NCBI RefSeq assembly: GCF_000150275.1
Contig: NW_002060968.1
Location: forward strand, 105,797 to 169,796
Reading direction: 5' to 3'
Origin: Trichoplax adhaerens
Taxonomy: Eukaryota; Placozoa; Uniplacotomia; Trichoplacea; Trichoplacidae
DNA: 64,000 nucleotides
A model generated the notes under the pieces. The model made no database searches, was not told the DNA's origin, and was given only the letters and a program-made list of their open reading frames with translations. Below, in pieces: positions 12,210 to 24,338 of this stretch. Numbering within the stretch: position 1 is the stretch's first letter; each line of letters starts with the position of its first letter. The translations under genes and the position numbers were made by a program.

Positions 12210-13710
12210 CAGGATTTACTTCAATTGATCCAATAGGTCTATCCTCCAGTTCACATCACCATGGAATGCATTATGATATATCATGCAAATCACATTTCAT
12301 GATAATAACTTGGATACTGAAATAATCATCATTTAATTTGTTGATTCATCTTATGATGCACCTGTATGCCACACAGTGCATTAAAAATCAATCAGGAAAC
12401 GATATTTAATTTCCACTTTCATTTGACATGATCCAATATCTTTACCGTCTGTTTTTCATCACTGTGGCATCCACGATGACATCATAAAAAATTACGCTTC
12501 ATGATTATAATTTCCGCACTGAAGTAATCATCATTTTATTTATTCGTTTATTCATTCCATCTTTATGCTACACAGAAGATTAAAAATAATCAATCAGCAT
12601 ACTATATTCAATTTCAAGATTTATTCTACTTAATCCAATATCTGATCGTCTCATTTTCATTACTGTACCATCCACTATGACATCATAGAAATCACCTTTC
12701 ATAATTACAATTTCGACATTGAAATAATCATCATTTTATTTATTTAATTAAATCATCTCATACTACATCTTCTTTCTGCCACACGGTCGATTCAAAATAA
12801 TCAATTAACAAATTGCATCTAATTTCTACATTTATTTGACCCGATCCAATATCTATATCGTCTCATTTTTATCACTGTGGCATCCACTATGATATCATCC
12901 AAATCACATTTTAGGATTCAATTTCGACACTGAAGTGATCATCATTTTATTTCTTTATTCATCTCATCATTATGCCACACAGTCGATTAAAAATAATCAA
13001 TCAGTAAACTGCACTTAATTTCCACATTTATTTTACATGATCCAATATCTCTATCGTCTAATATGCGTCATGATATGCAGATCACATATCATAATTACAA
13101 TTCGGCATTAAAAATTACAATCATCTCTTTACTGTATTTATTCATCTCATCATCATGCGCCTTCTTTACCCCGCGTAGTAGACTAAAAATAATCAATCAG
13201 CAAACTGCATTCAATTTCAAGATTCACTTTACTTGATCCAATAATTCCATCATCTAATTTCCATCACTATAGTTCTCATCATGTTATCATGTAAATCACA
13301 CTTTGTTGTTACGATTTCGTCACTACAATAATAATAAGTAATCATCAACTTATTTATTTATTTATTTCATGATATGCGTACAACTGAGCTACGCCACTCT
13401 GTAGATCGAAAATAATCGATCAGCAAATTATATTCAATTTTAAGATTCATTTACATGATCCAATAATTCTAATGTATGCGCTGTGGTATGCATCTTAATA
13501 TCATCCAAACTCCAACTTCATGATTATAATTTGGACAATAAAATAATCATCTCATTACTGATTCATACCGTTATGCACCTTGTTCATGCTACACAACCAA
13601 TTTATAATAAACCACGTAAGAATTCTAAAAGGATAATGATGTATTCTTATCTTTGTTTATCTTTATTATTATTCTTGTATCGCATCATAGAGTAAATGAT
13701 CCAATTTATG
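12210..13710 (+). repeat. Satellite-like tandem array, about 200-bp unit
   Basis: About seven diverged units follow one another. The landmark TGATCCAATA recurs at about 12227, 12430, 12632, 12842, 13038, 13235, 13456 and 13696 (spacing 197-240). Each unit also holds ATCATCATTTTATTTATT, a CACACAGT-type segment followed by AAAATAATCAATCAGCAAA, and CACTGTGGCATCCACTATGA. No coding signal. Divergence of perhaps 15-25 percent by eye suggests an old array. A single related unit lies at about 19815-19980. Confidence 0.85.
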
Positions 13711-14680
13711 CGGCATAAGCAGTATCCGTTATCAATAAGAAGAACAACCTATTTACCAAGTGCACCTAAGTAAGACGTTATTGAAATGAAATACAAAAGC
13801 GGAAAATAAAATAAACATAAAAGTGATTTATAGCCTCTTTACTGTCACATAAATTCAAATATTACGACATCAAGGTTTGTATAAAATTGCCGACCTAGCG
13901 TAGAACCTTATACTCACTTACAAGTTGCATCTACACGAACGATTGTTGTCCATTATACAATCAAATCAATCGATTGAACAAGAAAATTAAATCTTAATTA
14001 CACTATAGACTACTAGAATATAGGTGCATAGACTTTTTACTTCAATAACCATAGTTTAGTAAGTAGCAAGAAAATGATGCAAAAATAATAATCTTAGCTT
14101 AGCTTTCGCTCACAAATCATTTTATCACTTTAATAGAGCATTATCTCCATAAGTAATAAAAAATGTTTAAATTACAAATATCATTTTTATAGGAACATCA
14201 GAGCTCTTAAAGCGATCTTTTCATAAGATTAAAGCTGTCGACGATTGCCAGCTTAATGGAAATTTTGTCTGTTAAATAGAATTATATCTACGTATGTAAG
14301 CATTGAAAAATGTCTAACATGCAAAGCTAATTGAGTAGCAGCATCAGATAACTTAAAAACAAATTATCTATAGATTAAAACTACCTGCAATCGCCAGCTT
14401 AATGACTATAATGATATCATCTATGCCTTCATAAGCGTATTGATGATGAAGTAAAATGCGCCCTTTGTGGCCATTAGTAAAGCACATATGCAAAATGGGG
14501 TTAAAAAATTATTCATTGCAAAAAAAGTAAGTTGAAATTACAATTCATATTGATAGTATTTTACCTCTATCGTATACTTGATCTGCTTGTAGTGCATGCA
14601 TATGATACTTTAGGGATAAAACCAAAGTCTCAATTGAAATGATTTTCTAACGAATAAACGTATGATGCTCCAAACTTGAA
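13711..14680. other. Intergenic, no gene seen
   Basis: AT-rich DNA between the satellite and the 3' end of family gene P1. No frames with protein-like composition and no notable repeat were found. Confidence 0.5.
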
Positions 14681-16143
14681 TCAAATTGCCACTATATCGA
14701 TTTTACATTCAGGTGGAATATATTTCATTTTCTTTTTGTCTTGAATGAAAATTTTTCCTTGGCTGAAACAAACCAAGGCAGGATAGTTTTTTTGATGACG
14801 TGTTTTATAATTTATCAACACGAAAGAATCGTCGGAGTCGACAAATTCGAAATTATAGCTGCATATGAATGTGGGGGGAATTTTCTTTTCGATGTGACGA
14901 ATTTTTTCTTTTAGAGCCGTCGAGTTGTAATGGTTAGGGATTGCCTTGGCGCTGTCTCTCAGTAGTAAATCCTGCAACATAACAGATAAAATGCATTATT
15001 GTCATTAGCTTCTTTCAACCTGTAAAATTCTAGTAAAAAAGCCATGTTAAGTACGAATATAACTATACTTGTAGATGTGAATATTCCTATCATTCAGCAA
15101 GTAAATCCTACTTAGTTTAATAATTAAGAATTTTAACATAGACTAGCCATTAATCCTCAAATCACGGATTGATAAAGTTGTCAATAGCAAGTTCATGTTC
15201 ATCTCTATCACTAGTTGATTTTCTCTACCAACCATCGCTATCAGAAATAAATTTACTGGCATATCTTATGCTATGCTTACCACAAATACCAAATCGTAAT
15301 AATATGGATTTTGTCGCTGCTGAAGGCATAATAAAGAAGATGGCTTTCTATCAACCATATGCAATATCCAAATAATGCTTATAGCGCTACGTAGCATCGT
15401 GAAATGTCCTAGAATAATATGATAGGAATTTAAAAGCATAAAATCGATAAGAATCAGTCTTCTATTCGTATTGTATTGCACGATTGATATGCTCTAGCTT
15501 AGGTATTGACTGAATCATGATCAAAGAATAAACGTAAAGTATGCTAGCGTAGACTTTTCATCGAAGCAACAGTAGTTCATAATACGATTATGCAGAATCA
15601 AGTATAAAAATACAGACTACAATCGTGGAGCACCTCTCCATATTCCCGAGCTCTAATCTTAATTTCCTGATGATACCATAATTGAAGCGCTTTTACTCAT
15701 TTATGCTAGTAGAAATGATCAACTTACCAATATCAGGATTGAGAGAAACTTGAGGTAGATTTGTATCTGATTCACCTAAATAACCAGCCCTATTTCCAAT
15801 AACGAATGCTTGATCACTTTTACTTATATAGCCATCCATACTCCGGTACGCGAATTCATTATTGCGTAGAAGATCTGTAAAGATAAATATTTCATTGATC
15901 TTACTTGGCCATTAGCCAAAACTATTCCGATTAGCGGCGCATTTATATCAATTATTGTTAATACAATTAAGCAAGCATGAGATCAAGTAAAAGGAAGTAA
16001 TGTCATGGAAATAAAGGAGTAAAGTGAAAATAGATACCGTATCTTTAATTAATAACAGCCAAAATAGAGTGCTTATTATACACACAGCTTTCTATTAAAA
16101 GATTCATGAGCTACTTACGATTTTTATGAAGATGAGAACGCAT
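14681..16143 (-). CDS. P1, member of an unrecognised tandem gene family
   Basis: Spliced model: 16119-16143 (ATG, ends MRSHLHKN), 15728-15874, 15281-15408, 14681-14971 (TGA); 591 nt, 196 aa, all introns GT-AG, phases 1, 1, 0. Exon 2 contains FAYRSMDGYISKSDQAF; exon 3 ends PSSLLCLQQRQNPYYYDLVF; the last exon ends with FSQGKIFIQDKKK and PPECKIDIV. These align position by position with the other seven copies, and the exon lengths 128 and 291 recur exactly in P3. No signal peptide or membrane helix, so it is probably intracellular or secreted by an unconventional route. Function unknown. Nearest relative is the broken copy P2. A TATAWA motif lies about 350 bases upstream. Confidence 0.75.
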
Positions 16144-16490
16144 TTTTTCTTCAATTTGCCGTGGATGCACCGTTGTAAACTTCCTGTTAAAGTGCTGATA
16201 TTTCAATACTTTATAAACACTATGATAGTTAAACGATTTTAGGGAAAAATGTATTTGAAATTTCTTTGTAACAATATAATCCGCTCAATAGTGTAAATTA
16301 AAACACCAATGCAAATAATAGAACTAATGGGCCTGATAATTTTATACTCCTACAAGGTGCTAAAATGCAATGGAACGATTTCGGCAGTAGTTCTGTTTAA
16401 AATTCTTTCTTAGCGATGTAATTCTCTCAATAACGCCAACAAAAACTAATCTAACGATCAGATTTATGAGCTTTACAGTTATCGCCTCAT

Positions 16491-16503
16491 TGCTTTATAT
16501 AAG
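16491..16503 (-). promoter_or_regulatory. Possible TATA box of P1
   Basis: GCTTATATAAAGC on the minus strand, about 350 bases before the P1 ATG. The matching place upstream of P2 (about 22332) reads GCTTTATATTCC on the plus strand, so the motif seems lost there. The distance to the ATG implies a long leader or an untranslated first exon, so this is tentative. Confidence 0.25.
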
Positions 16504-18599
16504 CTACTTAATATCTCAGTTTTAATTCCACTCTTGCTGTCTTCTCTATAAGGAAACGAAACTGTTGTTGTGTACCTAAAATGAAATAATTTATTAAGCG
16601 TATCCAAAAATTCATTCAATTATCACAATATTAGTTTAAACAATTGATGTTTACCGATGAGTTATCATCACTAATGTCTTCAGTAACATATAGATCCATA
16701 TAAAGAATAAGCAACCCTTCCAAACCAGTCCGGAATAAAAAAATATCTTGCTTTCTCATGGCCAATAAATTTCAAAACCGAAATGGCATTTATTCTCTAT
16801 GACAAAATAAAAAATGGTTCCAAGTTTGACTTCTTCCAAATTTGTCACATCTTTCACAACATGCAACGGAATGCAAACTATTTTGATGCCTATCTTGTAT
16901 CCCGGCTTATAAGTCAACAATGTTTAAATGTATTAGTATACAGAATACGTGGCGCTACTTCTCAAGTCATTTAAATAATTAATTCAATTTTAAAAATTGG
17001 GTCAATTCAACAAAAAAAGACGCCGGCAGTTTCATGACTTAATTAGCAATAGCAGATAATCTCTTGTTCACCCATTTTACTTAGCGTGGTTTTAAATTTG
17101 AGTTGACAACACAAACTTCAACTATAGTCATTTAAATAACTTCTACAAATTTAATATTCCATTACTGTCCGTATACTTGTAGCATAACAGGCAATAATGC
17201 AATACGTCTACGTGTTAGATTGTTTGTAAATTTAAAATTACGAAACTAATTCAGTTTCGGTTAAAGCCAAGTGAATTAGTTTAGATACCAAATTCGTAGG
17301 CAGCTCAAAGATTAGATCGTATGATTGTAATTAATCACTTGATCGGTGATGTTCTCATGCATTTTAAAGGAGAGCCTTAAGCGATACTCATATACTTTTA
17401 GATCTAAGAATGTACGATAGCTAAGATTTTTTATTAGTATAAAATTCCGTTTGCATATGCTCTGTAGCTGCTTGCGTAGATACCCGTAACATATAGATAG
17501 AAGATATAAATGCCAATGACTTTTAAAATAACAAGAATTCTAGATTTGACTCTAGTGAAGACTGGTGCTAGTGTTTAACCGACGTTGGAAACAGTTTCTT
17601 CGAGTATGTTACTATAGTAAAGCAACAATGGCATAGTTGTAATATATAATGAACTCATATTAAATGTTTTACAAAGAATTTAATAACAATAGAATTTAAA
17701 AGTGCTTACATCTAAAAAAAGTAAACAAAAGATTAATTGCGTCGCAGGAAAAAAATCATGCATTACCTACAAAAAATCTATGTTAAAAAAGAACTGAGGT
17801 AACAATTAATTGTAATAGGATCTAAAATTTAATTGGTAGCGAAATAAATAACTGACACTTGTGCTAATAAGATTATAAATAAGAAATCTATGTCTAAAGA
17901 TAGCGGTATCAAACTTGATCATATCTTTAATAAGATTTAAACCTGCATTTAAGTGACAATAAAATAAATAAAAAATTATCATGTCAGCAAAAATTAAACA
18001 GATAGAATTTACGTTCATGGCTTTGACTTCAGAATTGTAATCAAACTTTTACCCTATCTATAATAAGATTTAAAGCTACATCCAGCTAAGAATAAAAAAA
18101 CAAATCATAACCATTTTCCGACAAAAATTATAAATAAGGAATCTATATTTTTGAACTATGATGTCAAAATTTTCATATCATAGCCACAAGATAAATGCTA
18201 TTTGTTTAACCCTATTAAGTTGCGTTTCATCAGTTATTATACAATTAAATTTACCTGTATTCAACTTCTATAGTTAAAGTGATCACAAACACAAATACAG
18301 CTCCTTCTCTCGAAAATGGTTCTATGAACGTTACCCTACCTAAAAAAGTAAAATATGAAATTTATGATAAAATTACGTTACGTACATCATCATCCAAGTT
18401 CTAGAACACTAGAAAACAAATAGATCACGCTAGTACATAACTTATCTAATCAGGCCCAGTACTTCCTGTACCTAAATTGATATAAAACGGCCTAAAAACA
18501 ATTTTTGGAGATGTTATCCAAAAATTTTTTCTTACTTTACTATTAGTAGATAGCATAGTTAAAGTAGCTGCAAATTTTGAAAGCATGCAGGAAAAACAC

Positions 18600-19430
18600 T
18601 AATCACTTTCTTCTTATACTGCATTGCCTATTTAGCTGTATAAACAAAAACATTATCTAATCATGGTGTATGTATTACAGATTGCATCATTCATTGCTTC
18701 GTTCGTTTATAATCTATCATGATCAACTTAATAGTTGATAATTATCTAGAAGTTTAGGTACATGGTCTTGCGCATCCAGTTATACTTTGCAATTCTAGAC
18801 ATATCCTGCAATCCTGTTTTCCTTCTATTAATAGATACTACTGTTACAATAGATCTTGCTTTGGCAGCTTGCTGAGAACCACTAGCTTTTTTCTGTTACT
18901 ACAGTAACTATCAAGTTATATAGTCAACAACATTATCCGATCATAGTTTGTATCTCAGATAGGTTTCATCGTTCATTACTTCATTCGTTTGCAATTCATC
19001 ATGATCAACTTAATAGTTTGCAATTAAGAACTACATGATCTTGATTGCTTAGCTATAGGTTGCAAACAGATATATAAATATAAATCATTGCATGTATACT
19101 GTTTACCTATTATCTGCTCTCTGCAAAATATGCATAATTTATAATATCCAATCAGAATTAACTTTATCATCATGCTTAAAATTAACGATAAGCAAATGCC
19201 GTGATATAGTGCGAAATATATCTTAAACTTCCTTTATTTTACTGTAAACGGATAATAAGGTTAAAGCAGCTCCGTCCTTATCATCTTGCTAATAAAATAC
19301 TAACTCTTTTCTTCTTGGACCGTAAACAAAAGAATAGACATAAAAACGTTATTAATTATTAGTTTATGTCATAAACTGTTTTACATCATTCGTTACTTGA
19401 CGTATTGGCAATTAAAAAAGACCTGCTTAC
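18600..19430 (+). repeat. Direct repeat, three diverged copies
   Basis: CATCATGATCAACTTAATAGT with a preceding TTCATTCGTTT-type segment and an upstream ACATTAT occurs at about 18600-18752 and 18890-19030. A weaker third copy (TTTACATCATTCGTTACTTGACG) lies at about 19300-19400. The first two copies are roughly 280 bases apart. No coding content. Confidence 0.6.
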
Positions 19431-20212
19431 AAAAAATTCACTTTAATGGCTGCCAACTGTCGATTACATTTTACAATATTGCTAACTACTTTTAGAATCT
19501 GCTTACATGGCGCTGTTTGGCAAACAAATTCAAAGATATGCTTTATTCATTTGAAATTGAATAAAAAATAGCAATATCTGTAGTTTCTAAATAGAATATT
19601 CTCAATACTTATACGCAGTCTAATAATATACTGTGCCATACTGTATGAATGCAAAACGGATTGGCAGCAAAATATAAAATATATTAATTAAGCTGATGAG
19701 AGCGAATGATGAAGGTTTCAGCAATCAAGCATTTCTGTTACTATATAATCCTAACTTTTTTCCTTTTGTACCCTTTTCAACTTGAAAATTATATATTAAA
19801 AAGGAAACTTAATTATGGGATTTATTTTACCCGTCCGAATAACTGCACTGCCAATAATGCAATTTAAATCACTGTAGTATACATTATTAAATCATGTAAA
19901 TCATAGCCATTATTACAATTTCGACATGGAAATAATAATCTTTTTCTTAGTTTAATTTTCATATTATACACTCATTTTATTGGCTGTAATTCTAAGTTAA
20001 GCTCAGGGTAGCCTAACAATATGTAAGATAAGAGGTATAGGCGTGAATTGACTGGAAAATTTAGTATCTTAAGAGATAATTCCAAGAAGTCGTCTAGAAG
20101 AGTTGAAATTCGATAAATTCTAAATAAAAAGTCAGAATAAATTTAACAGGAGAACGATGTGTTTTATTACTTTTGATTCTTCTTCTTTAGTAATAGGAGA
20201 ATGGTTATGTAC

Positions 20213-20260
20213 TATGGCTATCGTGGAGTAATTATTTATGGCTATCGTGGAGTAATTATT
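20213..20260 (+). repeat. Perfect tandem duplication of 24 bases
   Basis: TATGGCTATCGTGGAGTAAT followed by TATT occurs twice back to back without a mismatch. Such identity in this otherwise diverged sequence suggests a recent slip or an assembly stutter. Confidence 0.8.
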
Positions 20261-20799
20261 TAATTCATGTAGAGCAGCTTTCTTTTAAAAATAATGAAAA
20301 CAATCCATTTTATTAGGAAATAGTAGACATTGAAGTCATTACAAAAAACATTTACAAATTCAGCACGGTTATCAATTATCTTGACATCAAAAATGCATAA
20401 GACTATCTTCTGGATGGAATATGGTAAATTTTTGCAATAAGTATAACAAGTAAAAGAATAGAAATGCGTTTAGGTGACTAAGTATGTATCAAAATTCCTA
20501 ATACGATATTTCTATATCGCTAAATGTAGTAATAGCTGGCTACAATTGGCAACTTAGACGGCATTATAGCTAAAATATGTGCTGTCAAAAAAAATATTGA
20601 TTATAAAACAAAGTATATTGCTGTAGTCAGTAAAGCACTTGAGGTAAGTGCGGTCAAGAATGGTTCATAGCAATTAAATCAAATGCAATTTCCAATTTAT
20701 AATAAGAGCCTTGTACATTTATCGCAAGCATGATAGTTTAAAGGTTGAATTAAAGTCTTGGATAACGTAATTTAAAAGGCAAAACAGCCAGAACTTGAA

Positions 20800-22142
20800 C
20801 TAAGTATTCACCAAAAGTATTCTGCATTCAGAAAGAATGGAGTTATATACGTATTTTATTCCATCAAGCTTTATAATCATTCTACTATTAAAACAGACTG
20901 CTTTAAATTGATATTGGTTAGGTCCATGAATCCTGCAAATACTCTAGACCAAGATATTTGCCGATTCGGGCAAATAGTAATCGCATTCAAAGCTACAGAA
21001 GTATTTGGATTCAATTTCCTCTTCGATACGTTGTATTTTATTACATAGTTGATTCTCGATTATATTTACGCTATGATTCAGATACAAATCCTATATAGTA
21101 CAAAATGATGACATTTAATTATTAACCCTAACAAATTTTAAAATCGCTAAGTTTAGTAAAACCTCATCAAATGTTATACAAGCACAGTATATTAATTTTT
21201 GTCAATTTTTTTAGGAATTCAGCATGTGGCACGCTAGCGAAGAAATATCAACATCGCGTTGCAATCCATAATCAAATTAAGGTTTAATAAATTTCCTAGT
21301 AGCAAGCTCAGCTTTACTGTCAATCATTAATGGATTCCTATCTAGTTAGCCAAATTATTAATAATCTTGTTATCAAAGAGAATGAAATTCTTACCTCAAA
21401 TACCATCTCATAATGAAAATGATCTTGACGCTGATGGAGGCATAAAAAGAAGATGGTCGTTTCCCAACCACTTGCAATATACAAAAGAGTGTCATATTGC
21501 TAAGTATCAATATAAAATGCTCTGCAGAAAGGATATGGGAATGATGAAGGATGAAATGGTTAGCTCTTACTCCTATTGATGAATGGTAATGACTAACTTA
21601 CTTGTATCAGGCACTTGAGTTAGATTGGCATCGATTCTACCTACGAAACCATTATTACTTCCAATATTTATCGCTTGAATAGTTCTTTGAATATATCCAT
21701 CACTACCGCGATAAGCAAATATTTCTCCAATTATGTCATCTATAACATACGAGATGGAACATTAACGTATACTGTTTATTCCTGACCATAAACCCAAAAA
21801 TTAGAAACCAATTTATTCAATCCCAATCCTTTCTATGCAGTCGCTGTTCTTATCAAAGTCAATTCTTGACCGATACTATATAACTGTCCATGCTAACTTA
21901 CAAATTATCTGGATATCAAGTATGAACTCGCTACCATAGTGATATATTGTGCTAATGATGAGATTAAAGCGGGAGAGAAAAAAGATCGAATAAAAAATAA
22001 TTTAAGTCCTCCTACAGAGATGAAGCAGTAAAGGAGCAAGGTAATAAAGAATAAATATTAAAGATCGATTTTAAGCTGATCAAGTGCTCATTGAAAAGAT
22101 TAAAGAGCAACTTACTATTCCTAACAGTATCATATTCTCCAT
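20800..22142 (-). pseudogene. P2, frameshifted copy of the tandem family
   Basis: All family exons can be seen: first exon about 22116-22142, exon 2 21602-21739 (FAYRGSDGYIQRTIQA), exon 3 21395-21521, last exon 20800-21090. Exon 3 is 127 bases, one fewer than the 128 in P1, P3 and P4. The missing base falls within the run after GKRPSSF, just before LCLHQRQ resumes in another frame. The last exon keeps the family length of 291 but has an in-frame TAG at 20944-20946. The first exon also ends in a phase that does not match exon 2. Three defects together point to a pseudogene, although assembly error cannot be excluded. Closest to P1. Confidence 0.75.
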
Positions 22143-24338
22143 TATGCCAAGGATATACAGTAATTTTCTTACTACTTGAATACTGATATCTTAATCACTT
22201 TAATTGTGAAAGCAGTAATTTTTATTTAATATCGTGATTATGTAACTCGCTCAGGGACGACAATTAAAGCTAACGGAATTATCAGCCCTTGTGAGTCTTA
22301 TAGTTTCTCTCGGCAGTTCTAGAAAATATTGCTTTATATTCCATGCCTATCTCCTCTCTTATTGTCTTATTTAATAGAAATAAAACTGTTTCAATACAGC
22401 AAATAAAGGAAAATTTATTAAAAAAGCCTTAGAGAGCTGATTAAATAATGGCTTATACTTAGAATAAGTCGTCACAACATTCTACTGTAATATATAATCA
22501 CTCCTAATATGTTTACCAAGATGCTACCTTAGCAGTCTTCTTTTCTATTATGTCAATCATTCATAAAATAAAATAGAAACTGTTTTAATTTATCATATTG
22601 CGACAGGTACTTCAACAGTATCTAAATTGCTTAACGAGAATCATATGCCAAATTAGACACGTTATTTAAATTAACTCTGTGCTAAAACTAGACCATTGAT
22701 AAGAATAATAGCTCGCCTGCAGTGAACGACGCCAAGTATCAGTTAGTATTTCAATCTCTTAAGGATTTTATGTTAACTTTGTGTTCTTCTAAATTATAGC
22801 CTATGGCACAATGTAATTCCTCAGTGATATAAATAATTTTACAAGTAAAGAAGATCTTATTCTATAGTAATCTAATAGAGACTTGCAATATTCTATAAAG
22901 AATAAGGTTTAAAAGGCACTTGCAACCGAAAATAAAATAAACAAATGCTGTAGTTGTTCCAGATCATTACATTGCAGTGCAAAATTGCGAACATACGAGC
23001 GTATAAATATATGTCTTCAATCAAGATAGAGTTAAGGATTACTTTTATCCATGTGTAATAAAGATACTGAACCTCTGCTACATAGCGTTTTGTATGAAAT
23101 TATGGCTACTTTACAATAGAAATCATCTAAGAAGTGAGGGTGTTCTTTAGATTTACCTCGTTAAGGCGAGATATCGACACCTTTTCTTCTTCACTACCGT
23201 ACAAAATTTTATATAGATTACTACAGAAATGATCTATGAGCAATTGCCTAATCTAAAGAAAGGAAGTTAGATAGTCTATCGAGATTGAAAAAATCTTTTG
23301 ATGCTACTATCCTCAGCTTTGACATAATATTTCAATATTATAATTTAAAATAGCGCTATCACAACCTACGCTTGCTATTAATTTACTGCTCATATTTTCC
23401 TACGGCGAAGACAAGTTGGAATTGCATAAATGATAATTTTTCATCGGTATAAATTATCAAAGATTGAAGAACTAAAGTTAAAACGGATTCATTTCGGATT
23501 TGAAGTCTGGCCATAGAAATTATCATATCTCTCTATTATCAAGAACTGCAATAAAATGAAACTCAGCATATGTGTAAGGGCTTTTCAATAGATTTACATC
23601 GATAATAATTAGTTGCTGCCCTATCTACAGAATCAATCTTTTAGAAAGCCCAATAACTTTCGTCGTTAATTATTAGTCTAAAATATCATCACATCCAATG
23701 ACTGCTCATTTAATAATTCATATGGCAGTTATTCTGTAATTATATCAAATTCTTCATTATTTTGAGAACAAGAATGGATATTATTTTTGGACAAGTTAAA
23801 CAATCAGAGTACTTTATTGATTACATTGTTGATTTGCATAAATGTAAGGATTCTGTTATTGGGTGAAAATGAACGATGATATTGCTAATTATAAAGTCTA
23901 ACAGACAACATTGATTATTCAAACAGATTCCAAGCTTGAGCAATGGGTTGATATAGGTTAAATAACGTAAATAAACATTACAACAACGGATCTGGCTCAC
24001 TGTAATAGGATTTCAGTTTTCATTTCTATAATGTCTATCACATACTTGACTAATTTTAGTGTCAATTCTATTTCTTTTCGTTTCTCTTATCGTAATATAC
24101 AGCATTTTTGCCATACATCAGAAAGCTATGCATAAAATTGATATTTGAAACTTTGATTTAGGTGATAAGATAGATAATCAGCACCAATATATCTTAATTA
24201 TATTATTTCTTACTGTCATATTCGTCAGACTCCATCTAGCAGGTATCGATTAGCCGTTTTATAAATTGGTTTGGGTTGTAATTGGTAAATCGATAGGGGT
24301 AAGCTTATTATTATTCATCCTTACATATATTCCATCCA
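22143..24338. other. Intergenic between P2 and P3
   Basis: No gene seen. Left part (about 22250-22600) is patchily similar to the P1 upstream flank, as expected from duplication. A diverged copy of the foldback-element arm lies at 23155-23335. Confidence 0.45.
23155..23335 (+). repeat. Diverged copy of the 62-kb foldback arm
   Basis: CACCTTTTCTTCTTCA, TATATAGATTACTA, GCCTAATCTAAAGAAAGG and GTCTATC follow in the same order and spacing as in the foldback arm at about 62200-62390. It shows that the foldback unit is a dispersed repeat family, not a one-off palindrome. Confidence 0.7.

Larger units (their letters stand above)
16144..20799. other. Intergenic between P1 and P2, repeats only
   Basis: No exon of the family or of any other gene was found. 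The region contains a three-copy direct repeat (18600-19430), a lone satellite-like unit (about 19815-19980) and a perfect 24-base duplication (20213-20260). Confidence 0.45.
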
